This document shows, one piece after another, positions 35,588-44,622 of a stretch of 64,000 bases of DNA (the first letter of the stretch is position 1; each line of letters starts with the position of its first letter). The notes under the pieces are model-generated. The model was not told the DNA's origin, did not search any database, and saw only the letters and a list, made by a program, of their open reading frames with translations. The DNA is from Verrucomicrobiota bacterium (GTDB lineage Bacteria; Verrucomicrobiota; Verrucomicrobiia; Verrucomicrobiales; Verrucomicrobiaceae). Location: contig JANYCZ010000016.1 in the NCBI GenBank assembly GCA_025360015.1, positions 1-64,000 of the forward strand. The letters are read 5' to 3'. The position numbers and the translations under genes were made by a program.

Positions 35588-36127
35588 TTACGCGCCCATA
35601 CCGCCGGACTTGCCGCGACCACCACCGCCGCCGGCACTTGGGCGGGCACCAGCTTCACGATCAAGGACGAGCAGGCTGGCTGGATCTTCGCCGGCCAGTT
35701 TGAGGCGGTCGAGCATGTCGCGCACGGTTTTCTCCTCCTCCATCTGCTCATTGAGGAACCAGAGCAGGAGATTCTTGGAGGCGTGGTCTTTGACCTGCTC
35801 CGCCACTTCATACAGATCATTGATCTGCTGGGTGACCTTCTCTTCCTGCATCAAGCTGTGCTGAAAAGCGTCCATCGGCGATGTGTAATCCATCTTCGGC
35901 TGGGCGATCGGCTGCAGCTCCACTGTGGCATCACGGTCCACGAGATACTGATAGAACTTCAGCGCATGCATGGTCTCCTCGCGGCTCTGGGCGAACATCC
36001 ACTGGGCAAAGCCGGCATAAGGCGTGCGCTCAAACCATCCTGCCATGGCGAGGTACACATAGCTGGAGGACATTTCGTTGTTGATCTGCTCGTTGAGCAA
36101 ATTGGTGAGTTTTGGATTGAGCGTCAT
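35588..36127 (-). CDS. ftnA: Ferritin (FtnA type) with Gly-rich tail
   Basis: Iron-storage ferritin of 179 residues from ATG 36127; the frame continues upstream for 19 unrelated codons. The ferroxidase residues are in place: Glu in NEQINNEMSSSYVYLAMAGW, Glu and His in SREETMHALKFYQYL, Glu in MQEEKVTQQINDL and Gln/Glu in WFLNEQMEEEKTVRDML. After the normal end near LVLDREAG there is an extra Gly/Ser/Arg tail (PSAGGGGGRGKSGGMGA) not typical of FtnA. It is divergent from the MFS gene; I see no obvious Fur box in the shared 170 bp. Confidence 0.9.
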   Translation of the reverse strand: MTLNPKLTNLLNEQINNEMSSSYVYLAMAGWFERTPYAGFAQWMFAQSREETMHALKFYQYLVDRDATVELQPIAQPKMDYTSPMDAFQHSLMQEEKVTQQINDLYEVAEQVKDHASKNLLLWFLNEQMEEEKTVRDMLDRLKLAGEDPASLLVLDREAGARPSAGGGGGRGKSGGMGA

Positions 36128-36298
36128 GAAGTGTTTGAGGTGGAATTGTGGAGTGATTGAACCAGCAATGGAAACGCAACGCAAGGACGTGGGGACAATT
36201 TTTTACGTAGGAAAACGTGATACTGAGACGCAAAGCCATCAGTGTGGACGATTCGCTTTCTTTCGAGCCACTCCACGCCACGATAAGACTCAACAGCG

Positions 36299-37567
36299 AT
36301 GCCTCCTGACAGCGCCATCCCCCCCCATCAGCATCATCCGCAGGTCGTGCGGCGGAATTTCATCTGCCACTGCCTGGAGGGTGGGTTGTACATGGGGGGA
36401 GTTGCGTTTCTCCAGCCGGAAACGGTGATGCCCAAGATGGTGGAGCAACTGGGCGGACGCTCCGCGATCATCGCGATCATGCCGGCGATCCTGCCAGCGG
36501 CGTTTGCGATGGCGGGGCTGTTTGTGTCACCGCTGGTGGAACGGCTCACGAAGTTCAAGTATTGGGTGATGGGCTTCGGCCTGCTGCAACGGCTGCCCTA
36601 TCTCATCACCGGGCTGCTGCTGTGGAACTGGCGTGATGCGGGCCCGTGGCTGCTGCCACTGGTAGTGCTGACGCCGGTGGTGTCCGGCCTCATCGGCGGG
36701 GTGGGCGTGGTGGCGTGGATGGAGATGGTCACGCGCATGGTGCCGGAGCGTGTGCGTGCCGCTGGCTGGGCGGCGCGCTACATCACCCAAGCGTGCATCG
36801 GCATGGTGGCGGGCGCGGTGATTCATCAGGTGCTGACGCATGCGCCAGGGCAGCGAGGGTATGCGTTGCTGCACCTGATCACGTTTGGTTTTTTGCTGCT
36901 GTCCTGGCTGTCTCAGGCGTTTATGCGCGAACTGCCGGCGACGCATCACTACCGTCCGCACAGCGGCAGCTACTGGAGCTACCTGAGCAGCCTGCCGGGA
37001 CTGCTGAGAGGACAGCCGCGGCTGCTCAGGCTGATCGCCGCCCGGTTCACCGGCATGGGTTATTTGATGGTGGTTTCCTTTCTCACGCTGCATGCGCTGC
37101 ATACCACGGGCAGGCCGGAGGCGGATGAGGGCAGCTTTGTTTCCTTCCAGAACATCGGCACCATTCTCGGCAGCATGCTGGCCGCGTGGCTGGGCTATCA
37201 CCAAGGAGGGAAGGTGCTGCTGATCCTCTCCCGCCTCATCTGCATCGCCCTGTGCGTCTGGGCCAGCCTGACGCACTCTTTTGGCGGCTTCACCGCCGCC
37301 TACTTCGTGCTCGGCTTCGGCCTGTTTCTTGATCGGGTGGGGGATCTGACGCTGACTGCGGAACTCTGCCCGCCGGAACGACGCTCCACGCTGCAGGCGA
37401 TCCTCGGTTTCTGCAATGTGTGGTCGCTGATGCTGGCCACGAGTCTGGGAGGGCTGATCTACTCGCTCAGCGGTTCGTTTTATCTCGTCGCCTGCCTCGC
37501 GGCGGTGATGTCGCTCATTTCGATCCTGATCTTGCGGGGTATTCCCGAGCCGCGTGGACAACCCTGA
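36299..37567 (+). CDS. Major facilitator superfamily transporter
   Basis: 422 residues with about 12 predicted helices. MFS features are a long N-terminal helix bundle (MPAILPAAFAMAGLFVSPLV), the cytosolic loop LVERLTKFKYWVMGFGLLQR after helix 2, a central loop near 215-240 and a later repeat of the fold. The substrate is not recognisable. It belongs to a family frequent in Verrucomicrobia. It converges on the ClpS gene with a nine-base gap. Confidence 0.85.
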   Translation: MPPDSAIPPHQHHPQVVRRNFICHCLEGGLYMGGVAFLQPETVMPKMVEQLGGRSAIIAIMPAILPAAFAMAGLFVSPLVERLTKFKYWVMGFGLLQRLPYLITGLLLWNWRDAGPWLLPLVVLTPVVSGLIGGVGVVAWMEMVTRMVPERVRAAGWAARYITQACIGMVAGAVIHQVLTHAPGQRGYALLHLITFGFLLLSWLSQAFMRELPATHHYRPHSGSYWSYLSSLPGLLRGQPRLLRLIAARFTGMGYLMVVSFLTLHALHTTGRPEADEGSFVSFQNIGTILGSMLAAWLGYHQGGKVLLILSRLICIALCVWASLTHSFGGFTAAYFVLGFGLFLDRVGDLTLTAELCPPERRSTLQAILGFCNVWSLMLATSLGGLIYSLSGSFYLVACLAAVMSLISILILRGIPEPRGQP

Positions 37568-37576
37568 AGGCGGCGA

Positions 37577-37954
37577 TCACTCCGAGCACTCGATGGTGGC
37601 GCGCATGGACACCTTGCACTCCGGCACGCGCGGATCGGGGCCGTATTCCTCGATCTGCTGCTGACGCAGCTCGGCCAGCTCCTTGTGCACCGTGGCCACG
37701 ATGACACGGCCCTTGTCGTTCACTTCGTCGGCCATGCGTTTGCCAAGCGTCTGAGAATGCCCAAAAATCACGTTGAGCATTTCAATCACATAATCAAAGG
37801 AGTGAACTTCGTCATCCAACAGGATGACATGCCAGGGGGGCTCAAGGGCGGGAGGCGCGGTGAGGGGCTGCACACGCGGCTGGTGGGGAGCCACGCGAGG
37901 CTGCCGCGGTCTCACGGGAGCGGTGGCGCAGCGGGTGTCGGCAGTGTGAATCAT
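37577..37954 (-). CDS. clpS: ClpS-like protease adaptor, PVC variant
   Basis: 125 residues from ATG 37954. A Pro/Arg-rich N-terminal extension (about 40 residues) precedes the ClpS core: WHVILLDDEVHSFDYVIEML, GKRMADEVNDKGRVIVATVH and KELAELRQQQIEEYG. ClpS delivers N-degron substrates to ClpA/ClpC. Compared with E. coli, pocket residues differ: Asn34 is Asp, Asp36 Glu, Thr38 His, Met40 Phe and His66 Asn, so specificity may differ. Upstream in-frame ATGs (38017, 38086) would add residues overlapping the neighbour and are not favoured. No clpA or clpC is adjacent. Confidence 0.8.
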   Translation of the reverse strand: MIHTADTRCATAPVRPRQPRVAPHQPRVQPLTAPPALEPPWHVILLDDEVHSFDYVIEMLNVIFGHSQTLGKRMADEVNDKGRVIVATVHKELAELRQQQIEEYGPDPRVPECKVSMRATIECSE

Positions 37955-38019
37955 CGGGCACACTATGCCACAGCCCAGCCTTCTCTCAAGCTCCCACACT
38001 CGCTGCACGCCGAGCATGC

Positions 38020-38565
38020 TCACATCGGCTCGCGGCCGGTGGATTCGACAAACTGCTGGCGCATGCCGTAGTAGGCCTGCTGCCATTCATCCACCACGCG
38101 CTGCAGCTCCATGACCTGCTTTTCCAGCGTGGAGATGCGAGACTGCTGCATGGCGTCTCCCATGCCGGTCTTTTCATCTGAGCGCCCGGTGCCCAGAAAA
38201 GTGGTGGCGGCGCTGCGCACGTGATGCGGGCTGGCCTGGAACCACGAGAGGTCCGCGAGCCGCGCCTCGGTATTGTCGAGGCAGTTGATGATGGTCACAT
38301 TTTCGTCAATCTCGCCGGTGGCAAGGAATTCCTGAATCGTGGCCACGTTGGTCGGGCCGTAGAGGTAATTGTCCGGCATCTGCACAAGCAGGTCCATCTG
38401 CAGCTCCGCGATCATGGGCGCACGCTGCCAGCTCATGCGATTGTCACTGGAGATCTTGTCGAGCGGGGAGATTTTGGCGTCGGCCGCCCAGCCGCGCAGA
38501 GTTTCGAGATCTTTGGCCGCATAGACTTCCTTGTCCGAGGCTTTGAGCAGGTGCCAGTTGTGCAT
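38020..38565 (-). CDS. Hypothetical protein, possible GYF_2-like domain
   Basis: 181 residues from ATG 38565; ATG 38607 is an alternative start. Two stretches (NWHLLKASDKEVYAAKDLET... and NYLYGPTNVATIQEFLATGE) resemble GYF_2-type units, with W/Y, a G-P turn and a following acidic helix. A coiled coil occupies the last 50 residues (STLEKQVMELQRVVDEWQQA). No signal or membrane helix is seen. The domain suggestion is weak and no function is proposed. It lies 65 bp upstream of clpS on the same strand. Confidence 0.65.
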   Translation of the reverse strand: MHNWHLLKASDKEVYAAKDLETLRGWAADAKISPLDKISSDNRMSWQRAPMIAELQMDLLVQMPDNYLYGPTNVATIQEFLATGEIDENVTIINCLDNTEARLADLSWFQASPHHVRSAATTFLGTGRSDEKTGMGDAMQQSRISTLEKQVMELQRVVDEWQQAYYGMRQQFVESTGREPM

Positions 38566-38696
38566 GGGGGAGAGATAATCAAATTCCCCGGCCTGCGCCA
38601 AGCTCAAAGTGAGAATGAAATGAAACTCCGGGCATTGACGCTGTCTTTTCGCAAGGCAACCTCCGCCGCCTTCGTATATCCGCGCCCCCTTCTCTT

Positions 38697-40256
38697 ATGA
38701 CCCGCCTGCTTTTCGCCTTTCTCCTCGCCGCAGCCGCCGCCCGGGCCGCCGAGCCTGCCGTCTTCACGCTCAAAACGATGACGGCGCAGATGAAATACGA
38801 TACCGCCGAACTGCTGGCGCAGCCAGGGCAGGCGGTGAAGATCACTTTTGAAAATGGCGATGACCTGCCCCACAACCTAGTCTTTTGCCAGCCGGGCACC
38901 GACACCGCCGCCATGGCGATGAAGCAGATGGAAAAGCCGGAGGAGGCCCTGAAGCGCAACTGGCTCCCCGACGATCCGCGTGTCTGGGTGCATTCCAAGA
39001 TGCTCAATCCGCACGAAAAAGAGGTGCTGAGCTTCTCCGCGCCTGAAAAGGCCGGGAGCTACCCCTATGTGTGCACTTTTCCCGGCCATGCGCTGACCAT
39101 GCGCGGCGTGCTGAAAGTCGCCCCGGTGGGCGACATCCTGCATGACCTCAAGTTTGCCCTCTATCTTGGCAGCTGGAAGCAGCTCCCTGATTTCTCCAAG
39201 CTGAAACCGCACCGCGAGGGCAAGATCGAAGACAACCTGATTCAGGTGAAGCTGGATGACTATAAGAACGAGTTTGGCGTCGTTTTTACCGGCACGCTGA
39301 TCGCCCCCAAGAAAGGCTCGTACCGTTTCTTCCTCTCCAGCGATGACGGCTCGCGCATCCTGATCGATGGGAAGGAAATCCTCGCCTACGACGGTATTCA
39401 TCCCTCGGGCGACATCAAGGAACAGGGCCTCATGCTTGAACAAGGTGAGCATGAGTTTCGGCTCGAATATTTCCAGGGCGGCGGGGAGATCGAACTTTAT
39501 GTGGCGTGGAAAGGCGCGGACACTCAGATCACGCCGCTGTCCAAGTGGCTGCACCCGCAGTGGCAGGGCGGCACCAAGAAGCAGAAGGAGTTCGATCCCA
39601 TCCCGCTGGCGGTGACGGAGGAGGCGGTGGTCTATCGCAACTTCATTCAAGGTGCGGGCAATCGTGGCATCGGTGTCGGCTATCCCGGCGGAGTGAACAT
39701 CGCCTGGAGCGCTGAGAGCATGAATCTGGCGCTGATCTGGCGCGGGGCCTTTATGGATGCCGCGAAGCACTGGAACTCACGCGGTGGCGGCCATGAAAAG
39801 CCGCTGGGATACGATGTGCTGCAGCCCACCGGGGAGGTCACACCGGCTTTCTTTGTGAGTGACAAACCCGAAGCGGAATGGCCGAAGTGGGACAAGACGA
39901 AACGCTATGAGGGCTTTCACTGGCTGGGCTACTCGCTGGATGCCAAACGCAGCCCGACCTTCCGCTACACGTGGCAGGGGGCCGAGGTGGAGGAGTCGTT
40001 TGCCGTGGAGGGTGATGGCAACAAACCTGATGGCAAAGCGAAACTGATCCGCACCGTCAAAGTGACTGGCAAACTGCCTGACAATGCGTGGTATCGCATC
40101 GGCAGTGGATTGTTTGAGAGCAAAGATGGCTCCTTCCTTGGCAAAGGTCCTCTCCCATATCGCATCATCGCTGAGGGGGCCCAATTCGCTGGCCGGAATC
40201 TCGTGATCCCCGCGAAGGCCGGTAAGATGACCATCACCTACCAGTGGGCCCAGTAA
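38697..40256 (+). CDS. Secreted cupredoxin-PA14 domain protein
   Basis: 519 residues with signal peptide MTRLLFAFLLAAAAARAAEP. An azurin-like cupredoxin domain (about 20-140) has the type 1 copper ligands His in DLPHNLVF and Cys, His and Met in YVCTFPGHALTM. A PA14 domain follows (about 150-290; GTLIAPKKGSYRFFLSSDDG, SRILIDGKEI), a carbohydrate-binding fold. The C-terminal 220 residues are unassigned beta-rich sequence. The next gene starts 20 bases after the stop, so the pair is probably co-transcribed: a copper electron carrier beside a propeller dehydrogenase-like protein. Confidence 0.85.
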   Translation: MTRLLFAFLLAAAAARAAEPAVFTLKTMTAQMKYDTAELLAQPGQAVKITFENGDDLPHNLVFCQPGTDTAAMAMKQMEKPEEALKRNWLPDDPRVWVHSKMLNPHEKEVLSFSAPEKAGSYPYVCTFPGHALTMRGVLKVAPVGDILHDLKFALYLGSWKQLPDFSKLKPHREGKIEDNLIQVKLDDYKNEFGVVFTGTLIAPKKGSYRFFLSSDDGSRILIDGKEILAYDGIHPSGDIKEQGLMLEQGEHEFRLEYFQGGGEIELYVAWKGADTQITPLSKWLHPQWQGGTKKQKEFDPIPLAVTEEAVVYRNFIQGAGNRGIGVGYPGGVNIAWSAESMNLALIWRGAFMDAAKHWNSRGGGHEKPLGYDVLQPTGEVTPAFFVSDKPEAEWPKWDKTKRYEGFHWLGYSLDAKRSPTFRYTWQGAEVEESFAVEGDGNKPDGKAKLIRTVKVTGKLPDNAWYRIGSGLFESKDGSFLGKGPLPYRIIAEGAQFAGRNLVIPAKAGKMTITYQWAQ

Positions 40257-40276
40257 TCTTTCGCTCCCGCACTGCC

Positions 40277-41785
40277 ATGAAACGCATTCTTTTTCTCTCC
40301 CTGCTCTGCTCACCGCTGCTGGCCGCTGATCCGGTCGAAGCGGATTTTTACAAGATCACCACCTTTGCCACGCCAAAGGAAACCGCGATGGAGGTGGGCT
40401 CCATCGACCTGATGCCGGATGGCAAGCTGGCCCTGGGCACGCGCCGGGGTGAGATCTGGATCGTCAGCGGCGCGGGCAGCAATGACGCCGCGAGCGTGAG
40501 CTACAAGCTCTTTGCCTCCGGTCTGCATGAGGTGCTGGGCATCGCCTACAATCCGAAGGACAAGAACCTCTACGCCACCACGCGCTATGAGATCACCCGG
40601 CTCAAGGACACCGACAACGACGGGCGTGCCGATGTCTTTGAAAATGTGAACGACAGCTGGGGCGTGTCTGGCGACTACCACGAATACGCCATCGGCAGTC
40701 GTTTTGACAAAGCGGGCGATCTCTGGGTGACGCTGTGCCTGACGGGTTCCTTCAGCAGCGCGGTGCCGTTTCGCGGCTGGGCGCTGCGCATCAAGCCGGA
40801 TGGCACAATGGTTCCCACCTGCTCCGGCATTCGCAGTCCGGGGGGGATAGGCTTCGACGCGGATGGCGCGGCGTATTACAGTGATAATCAAGGCCCGTGG
40901 CATGGTGCCTGCACGCTGCAGCATCTTGTTCCGGGTTCCTTCCAAGGACATCCCGGTGGCAACATGTGGTATGATCTGGCTCCCAACATGGGACCGCGTC
41001 CGATTGATCCTGTGCCCGAGGCTTTTCAAGGTGACCAAGGCCGCAAAGACAAACGTGAGGGTGGAGACCCCGACCGCATGGTGACGGAGCGCGAGCGCAT
41101 CAAGCAGCTCCTGCCGCCTGCGGTTTATCTGGTGCATGGCAAGATCGGCAACTCCGCCAGCGCCATCATTTGCGATCTGAGCGCGGGCAAATTTGGCCCC
41201 TTCAGCAAGCAGCTTTTTGTAGCGGACCAAAGCCACAGCAACCTGAGCCGCGTCTATCTCGAAACGGTCAACGGCATCAAACAGGGCGTCGTCATTCCCT
41301 TCCGCAGCGGCTTCGCAAGCGGCATCATCGGCGGACGCATGGATGAAGAGGGGCGCGTCTTCGTCGGTGGCAGTGACCGCGGCTGGGGCGCGCGCGGCGG
41401 GAAGCCGTTCTGCTTTGAAAAGTGTGAGTGGACGGGCAAGACACCCTTTGAGGTGCATGAAATGCATGCCAAGCCAGATGGCTTTGAGGTCACCTTCACG
41501 CAGCCTGTTGATGCCGCCAGTGCCAGCGATTTAAAGAGCTACAGCATGCGTGAGTTTACCTATGCGTATCGCGAGCAGTACGGCGGAGAAGAGATCGCGG
41601 AAGTCCTGCCGAAGATCACTGCCGCGACAGTGGCCGCAGATGGCAAATCCGTGCGCCTGACGATTTCACCGATCACCAAAGGACACATTCACGAGCTGCA
41701 TCTTGATGGCGTCCGCAGCGCGGAGAAGCTGCCGCTGCTGCACAAGGTGGGGTATTACACGCTGAACGAGATGCCGGTGAAGTAG
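40277..41785 (+). CDS. Secreted propeller protein of the sorbosone dehydrogenase type
   Basis: 502 residues from ATG 40277 with signal peptide MKRILFLSLLCSPLLAADP. Propeller blades with NHL/PQQ-glucose-dehydrogenase-like character include GLHEVLGIAYNPKDKNLYAT, an EF-hand-like Ca site DTDNDGRADVFE, CSGIRSPGGIGFDADGAAYY and DNQGPWHGACTLQHL. The C-terminal 110 residues form a separate beta domain. It is related to PVC membrane-bound dehydrogenase proteins but lacks a cytochrome c; the cupredoxin upstream could be the electron acceptor. Confidence 0.82.
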   Translation: MKRILFLSLLCSPLLAADPVEADFYKITTFATPKETAMEVGSIDLMPDGKLALGTRRGEIWIVSGAGSNDAASVSYKLFASGLHEVLGIAYNPKDKNLYATTRYEITRLKDTDNDGRADVFENVNDSWGVSGDYHEYAIGSRFDKAGDLWVTLCLTGSFSSAVPFRGWALRIKPDGTMVPTCSGIRSPGGIGFDADGAAYYSDNQGPWHGACTLQHLVPGSFQGHPGGNMWYDLAPNMGPRPIDPVPEAFQGDQGRKDKREGGDPDRMVTERERIKQLLPPAVYLVHGKIGNSASAIICDLSAGKFGPFSKQLFVADQSHSNLSRVYLETVNGIKQGVVIPFRSGFASGIIGGRMDEEGRVFVGGSDRGWGARGGKPFCFEKCEWTGKTPFEVHEMHAKPDGFEVTFTQPVDAASASDLKSYSMREFTYAYREQYGGEEIAEVLPKITAATVAADGKSVRLTISPITKGHIHELHLDGVRSAEKLPLLHKVGYYTLNEMPVK

Positions 41786-41803
41786 AGAGTTTGGAAGCTG
41801 CTT

Positions 41804-42379
41804 TTACTTCGCGGCTTTTGCCTTCGGCACATCCATCAGATTCATGGGTGGCTCGGGCTGCTGGAGCTGAGTCGGCATCATCGCAGCGGGCTCGGCGCGC
41901 CGGACTTCGATGATGGGAATGCTGCGGGTTTGCAGGGGGAGCTCCGCACGCTTCACCTGCTCTCCTGCCATGGGTTTGGGTGGTGCGGCCTCTGGCACGA
42001 CAGCGCGGCGCACCTCCACCTGCTCTTCGGCAGCAGCCACGACCGTGGGGGCGGTGTAGCCTTTGACGGCCGCTGTAATTGACGCTGCACGAGCTGGGGC
42101 GAGATCCATCGCGGTTTCGACGATTTTGCGCACCTGACCGGGCTCGGCATTCACCGCATCAATGGCAGCCGTGACGATCTCGGAGGCGCAGGATTGATGT
42201 ATGACGAGCGCCTCTTCCAGCCGCATCACCAGCTTGTCAGGCTCCATCCGGATCGAGTTAAACAACTCACCGCACAGCGTCTCGCAGTTGATCTGGGCCG
42301 GGGTCGATTTCACTGGCTGGGCGAGTCCTAGTGAAGTCACCAGGATAAGCAGACAGCAAAATGCAGAGATCAAACGCAT
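41804..42379 (-). CDS. Secreted hypothetical protein
   Basis: 191 residues from ATG 42379 with a signal peptide (MRLISAFCCLLILVTSLGLA). The mature part has a Cys pair (NCETLCGEL), a later lone Cys (HQSCASEI) and Ala/Val-rich helices; the last third is Pro/Ala/Met-rich and disordered. I recognise no family. It lies 66 bp after the M23 peptidase gene on the same strand and may share its transcript. Confidence 0.7.
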   Translation of the reverse strand: MRLISAFCCLLILVTSLGLAQPVKSTPAQINCETLCGELFNSIRMEPDKLVMRLEEALVIHQSCASEIVTAAIDAVNAEPGQVRKIVETAMDLAPARAASITAAVKGYTAPTVVAAAEEQVEVRRAVVPEAAPPKPMAGEQVKRAELPLQTRSIPIIEVRRAEPAAMMPTQLQQPEPPMNLMDVPKAKAAK

Positions 42380-42445
42380 GAGATAAAGGGGCTGGGGGAA
42401 TGACGGAGTCAAAAGTGGTTCCTTCAAATCATCTTTTTGCAAATC

Positions 42446-43126
42446 TCACTGTTTTTTGGGAGGCTGATTGAGCGCCTCATTCGTAGCGCCGCGATGTGCC
42501 CGGATGAACTGCCCGGGCGCAACGCGGTTGAGTGGCGTGTCAGCATATCCCTGGCCAGGATTGACATAAGGGCCCAGCCGCACTTCGAAATGCAGATGGG
42601 CCAGATAGGCACCCTCGGCCGTGCCCACCGTGCCGATCTCGTCACCGCGCTGCACATCCTGCCCGGTTTGGATGTGGATGGAGTCCAGATGGGCGTACAT
42701 GGTCTGGATGACAGGACCGAGTTCGTCCCCGTCAGGCAGACGATGCGCGATGAGGATCATTTTTCCCCAGCCCGGTCCCGGACTGCCTGCGTATACCACG
42801 CGGCCGGCGCCCGCCGCGTAAACGGCATCTCCCAAATCGGAGTTTCCACCGCCGATGCCGTTCAGATCATCGCCCAGATGGCGCTGGATGCGAAAAGGCC
42901 GAGCATTGTAGGTGAGGGCGCCTTGCTCGGAGCCCATGGGCATGTCAAACCGGGTAGCCAGTGGGAGCGCCGCCATTTCGAGAGGTGTCAGCCGTATGAA
43001 TGCGGGATCGAGGGGCTTAGAGGCAGAGGCAGAAAGTTTGCCGAAGCGCAGCCAGAGCATGCCGAGCACCGCCGCTGTGAGAGCGAGGGTCAAAAGCACG
43101 CGCATGATCCGCACCATTGTTTGCAT
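42446..43126 (-). CDS. M23 family peptidase, membrane-anchored
   Basis: 226 residues from ATG 43126 (other starts at 43117 and 43105 are possible). One N-terminal helix (MRVLLTLALTAAVLGMLWL) anchors a periplasmic LytM/M23 domain. Zn ligands are His and Asp in RHLGDDLNG and the last His of LAHLHFEVRLG; QTMYAHLDSIHIQTGQDV is the preceding conserved block. All three ligand motifs are intact, so it is probably an active peptidoglycan endopeptidase rather than a regulator. It is divergent from the DUF362 gene. Confidence 0.9.
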   Translation of the reverse strand: MQTMVRIMRVLLTLALTAAVLGMLWLRFGKLSASASKPLDPAFIRLTPLEMAALPLATRFDMPMGSEQGALTYNARPFRIQRHLGDDLNGIGGGNSDLGDAVYAAGAGRVVYAGSPGPGWGKMILIAHRLPDGDELGPVIQTMYAHLDSIHIQTGQDVQRGDEIGTVGTAEGAYLAHLHFEVRLGPYVNPGQGYADTPLNRVAPGQFIRAHRGATNEALNQPPKKQ

Positions 43127-43195
43127 GCGGGAGATTCGAGGGCTGCGGCGGCGTTGCAAAGGGAACGTGCCGCCCTAGAATGGTCCGCATCTCCT

Positions 43196-44608
43196 GTGAA
43201 CACGCTCTCCCCTTCCACGTTCGGCGCCCCCAAAGTCTCCATCTTCAGCGGCAAAGCCAGCTATGAGGATGCTGATGCCCTGCGCCAGCAGATCGAGGCG
43301 GCGATTGATGCGCTGGAACTTGCGGCTGATTTCATCACGCCGGGCGACCGGGTGGTCATCAAGCCGAACTGGGTGAAGGAGCACAATGCGAGCAAGCCTG
43401 AAGATGAAGGCGGGTGGCTCACGATCATCACGCATCCCGCTGTGGTGCGTGAGGTGGCGCGCTGGGCAGCGGGGAAGCTGCAGGGGCATGGGTCCGTGAC
43501 GCTGTGCGATGCGCCGCAGAGTGATTCGTCCTTTGCCACGATCCGCCGTTTGCACCGTCTTGATGATCTCGTCACTCATCTCACACGCGAATTTCCTGGG
43601 GTGGCTTTTCTGCTGTTCGACATGCGCTGCGAGGAGTGGACGATTGATGACGGTGTGACCATCGCGAAGCGGGAACTGCCGAGCGATCCGTCTGGCGCGG
43701 TGGATATTCATCTGGATGCGGACAGCGAATTCCTGGGACATCCTGGGCTGGGCAAGCTGTATGGGGCATCGTTCGACTTTGCCACGACGAACCGGCAGCA
43801 TACGGATCCGCATCACGAATACCGCATCTGCCGCACGCCGATGAATGCGGATGTGCTGATCAATGTGCCGAAGCTCAAGACGCACAAGAAGGTGGGGCTG
43901 ACGGTGGCGCTCAAGAACCTCGTGGGCACTACGCCGCGCACCAACTGGCTGCCACGCCACACCGAGGGCACGCCAGCGGAAGGCGGGGATCAATTTGCGG
44001 AATCCAGCGCCAAGCGTGCGCTGGAAGGGACGCTGATGCGCAGGGCCAAGAAGATCCTCTTTGGCCGCTTCTTCCTCTCCAAGCTTTTCGTGCCGCTGAA
44101 AAAACTCGGTCGCGTGGTCTTTGGTGATACGAAGGAAGTCGTGCGTTCCGGCAACTGGCATGGCAACAACACGGCCTGGCGCATGATCCTGGATCTGCAC
44201 AAATGCTTCTTCTACTATGACGGGCGCGGCGTGCGGCGTGAGAAGCCGCTGCGCTACCTGACCATCGTCGATGGCATCATCGGCGGCGACGGTGATGGGC
44301 CGATGTCGTGTGATCCGGTGGCCAGCGGTGTCATTCTCGCGGGGACGCATCCGGTGGCGGTTGATTGCGTGAGCGCGCAGCTCATGGGCCTTAATTGGAA
44401 GAAGACCCGGCTGCTGAATGATGCTTTCGCCATTCAAAGGCTGCCCATCACGGGCTTCGCGCCTGAGGATATCACCGTCGCTTCCAACAAGCCGGAATGG
44501 ACCGGGCCGTTTGAGGAGATGAAGGAGTGCTTCGAATTCCGCTGCCATTTTGGGTGGTCGGGGCATCTGGAGAGTGAGGAGCGGCTGGCGAAGATGGGGA
44601 AGGGCTGA
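43196..44608 (+). CDS. DUF362 domain protein
   Basis: 470 residues from GTG 43196; the frame is open far upstream, but that part is antisense to the M23 gene. DUF362 features include VVIKPNWVKEHN near residue 60, INVPKLKTHKKVGLTVALKN with the conserved Lys-Lys-His, LHKCFFYYDGRG and TIVDGIIGGDGDGPMSCDPV followed by an AGTHPVAVDCV block. There is no ferredoxin Cys cluster. The family's function is unknown. It converges on purD. Confidence 0.85.
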   Translation: MNTLSPSTFGAPKVSIFSGKASYEDADALRQQIEAAIDALELAADFITPGDRVVIKPNWVKEHNASKPEDEGGWLTIITHPAVVREVARWAAGKLQGHGSVTLCDAPQSDSSFATIRRLHRLDDLVTHLTREFPGVAFLLFDMRCEEWTIDDGVTIAKRELPSDPSGAVDIHLDADSEFLGHPGLGKLYGASFDFATTNRQHTDPHHEYRICRTPMNADVLINVPKLKTHKKVGLTVALKNLVGTTPRTNWLPRHTEGTPAEGGDQFAESSAKRALEGTLMRRAKKILFGRFFLSKLFVPLKKLGRVVFGDTKEVVRSGNWHGNNTAWRMILDLHKCFFYYDGRGVRREKPLRYLTIVDGIIGGDGDGPMSCDPVASGVILAGTHPVAVDCVSAQLMGLNWKKTRLLNDAFAIQRLPITGFAPEDITVASNKPEWTGPFEEMKECFEFRCHFGWSGHLESEERLAKMGKG

Positions 44609-44622
44609 TCCCCTTCACCACC

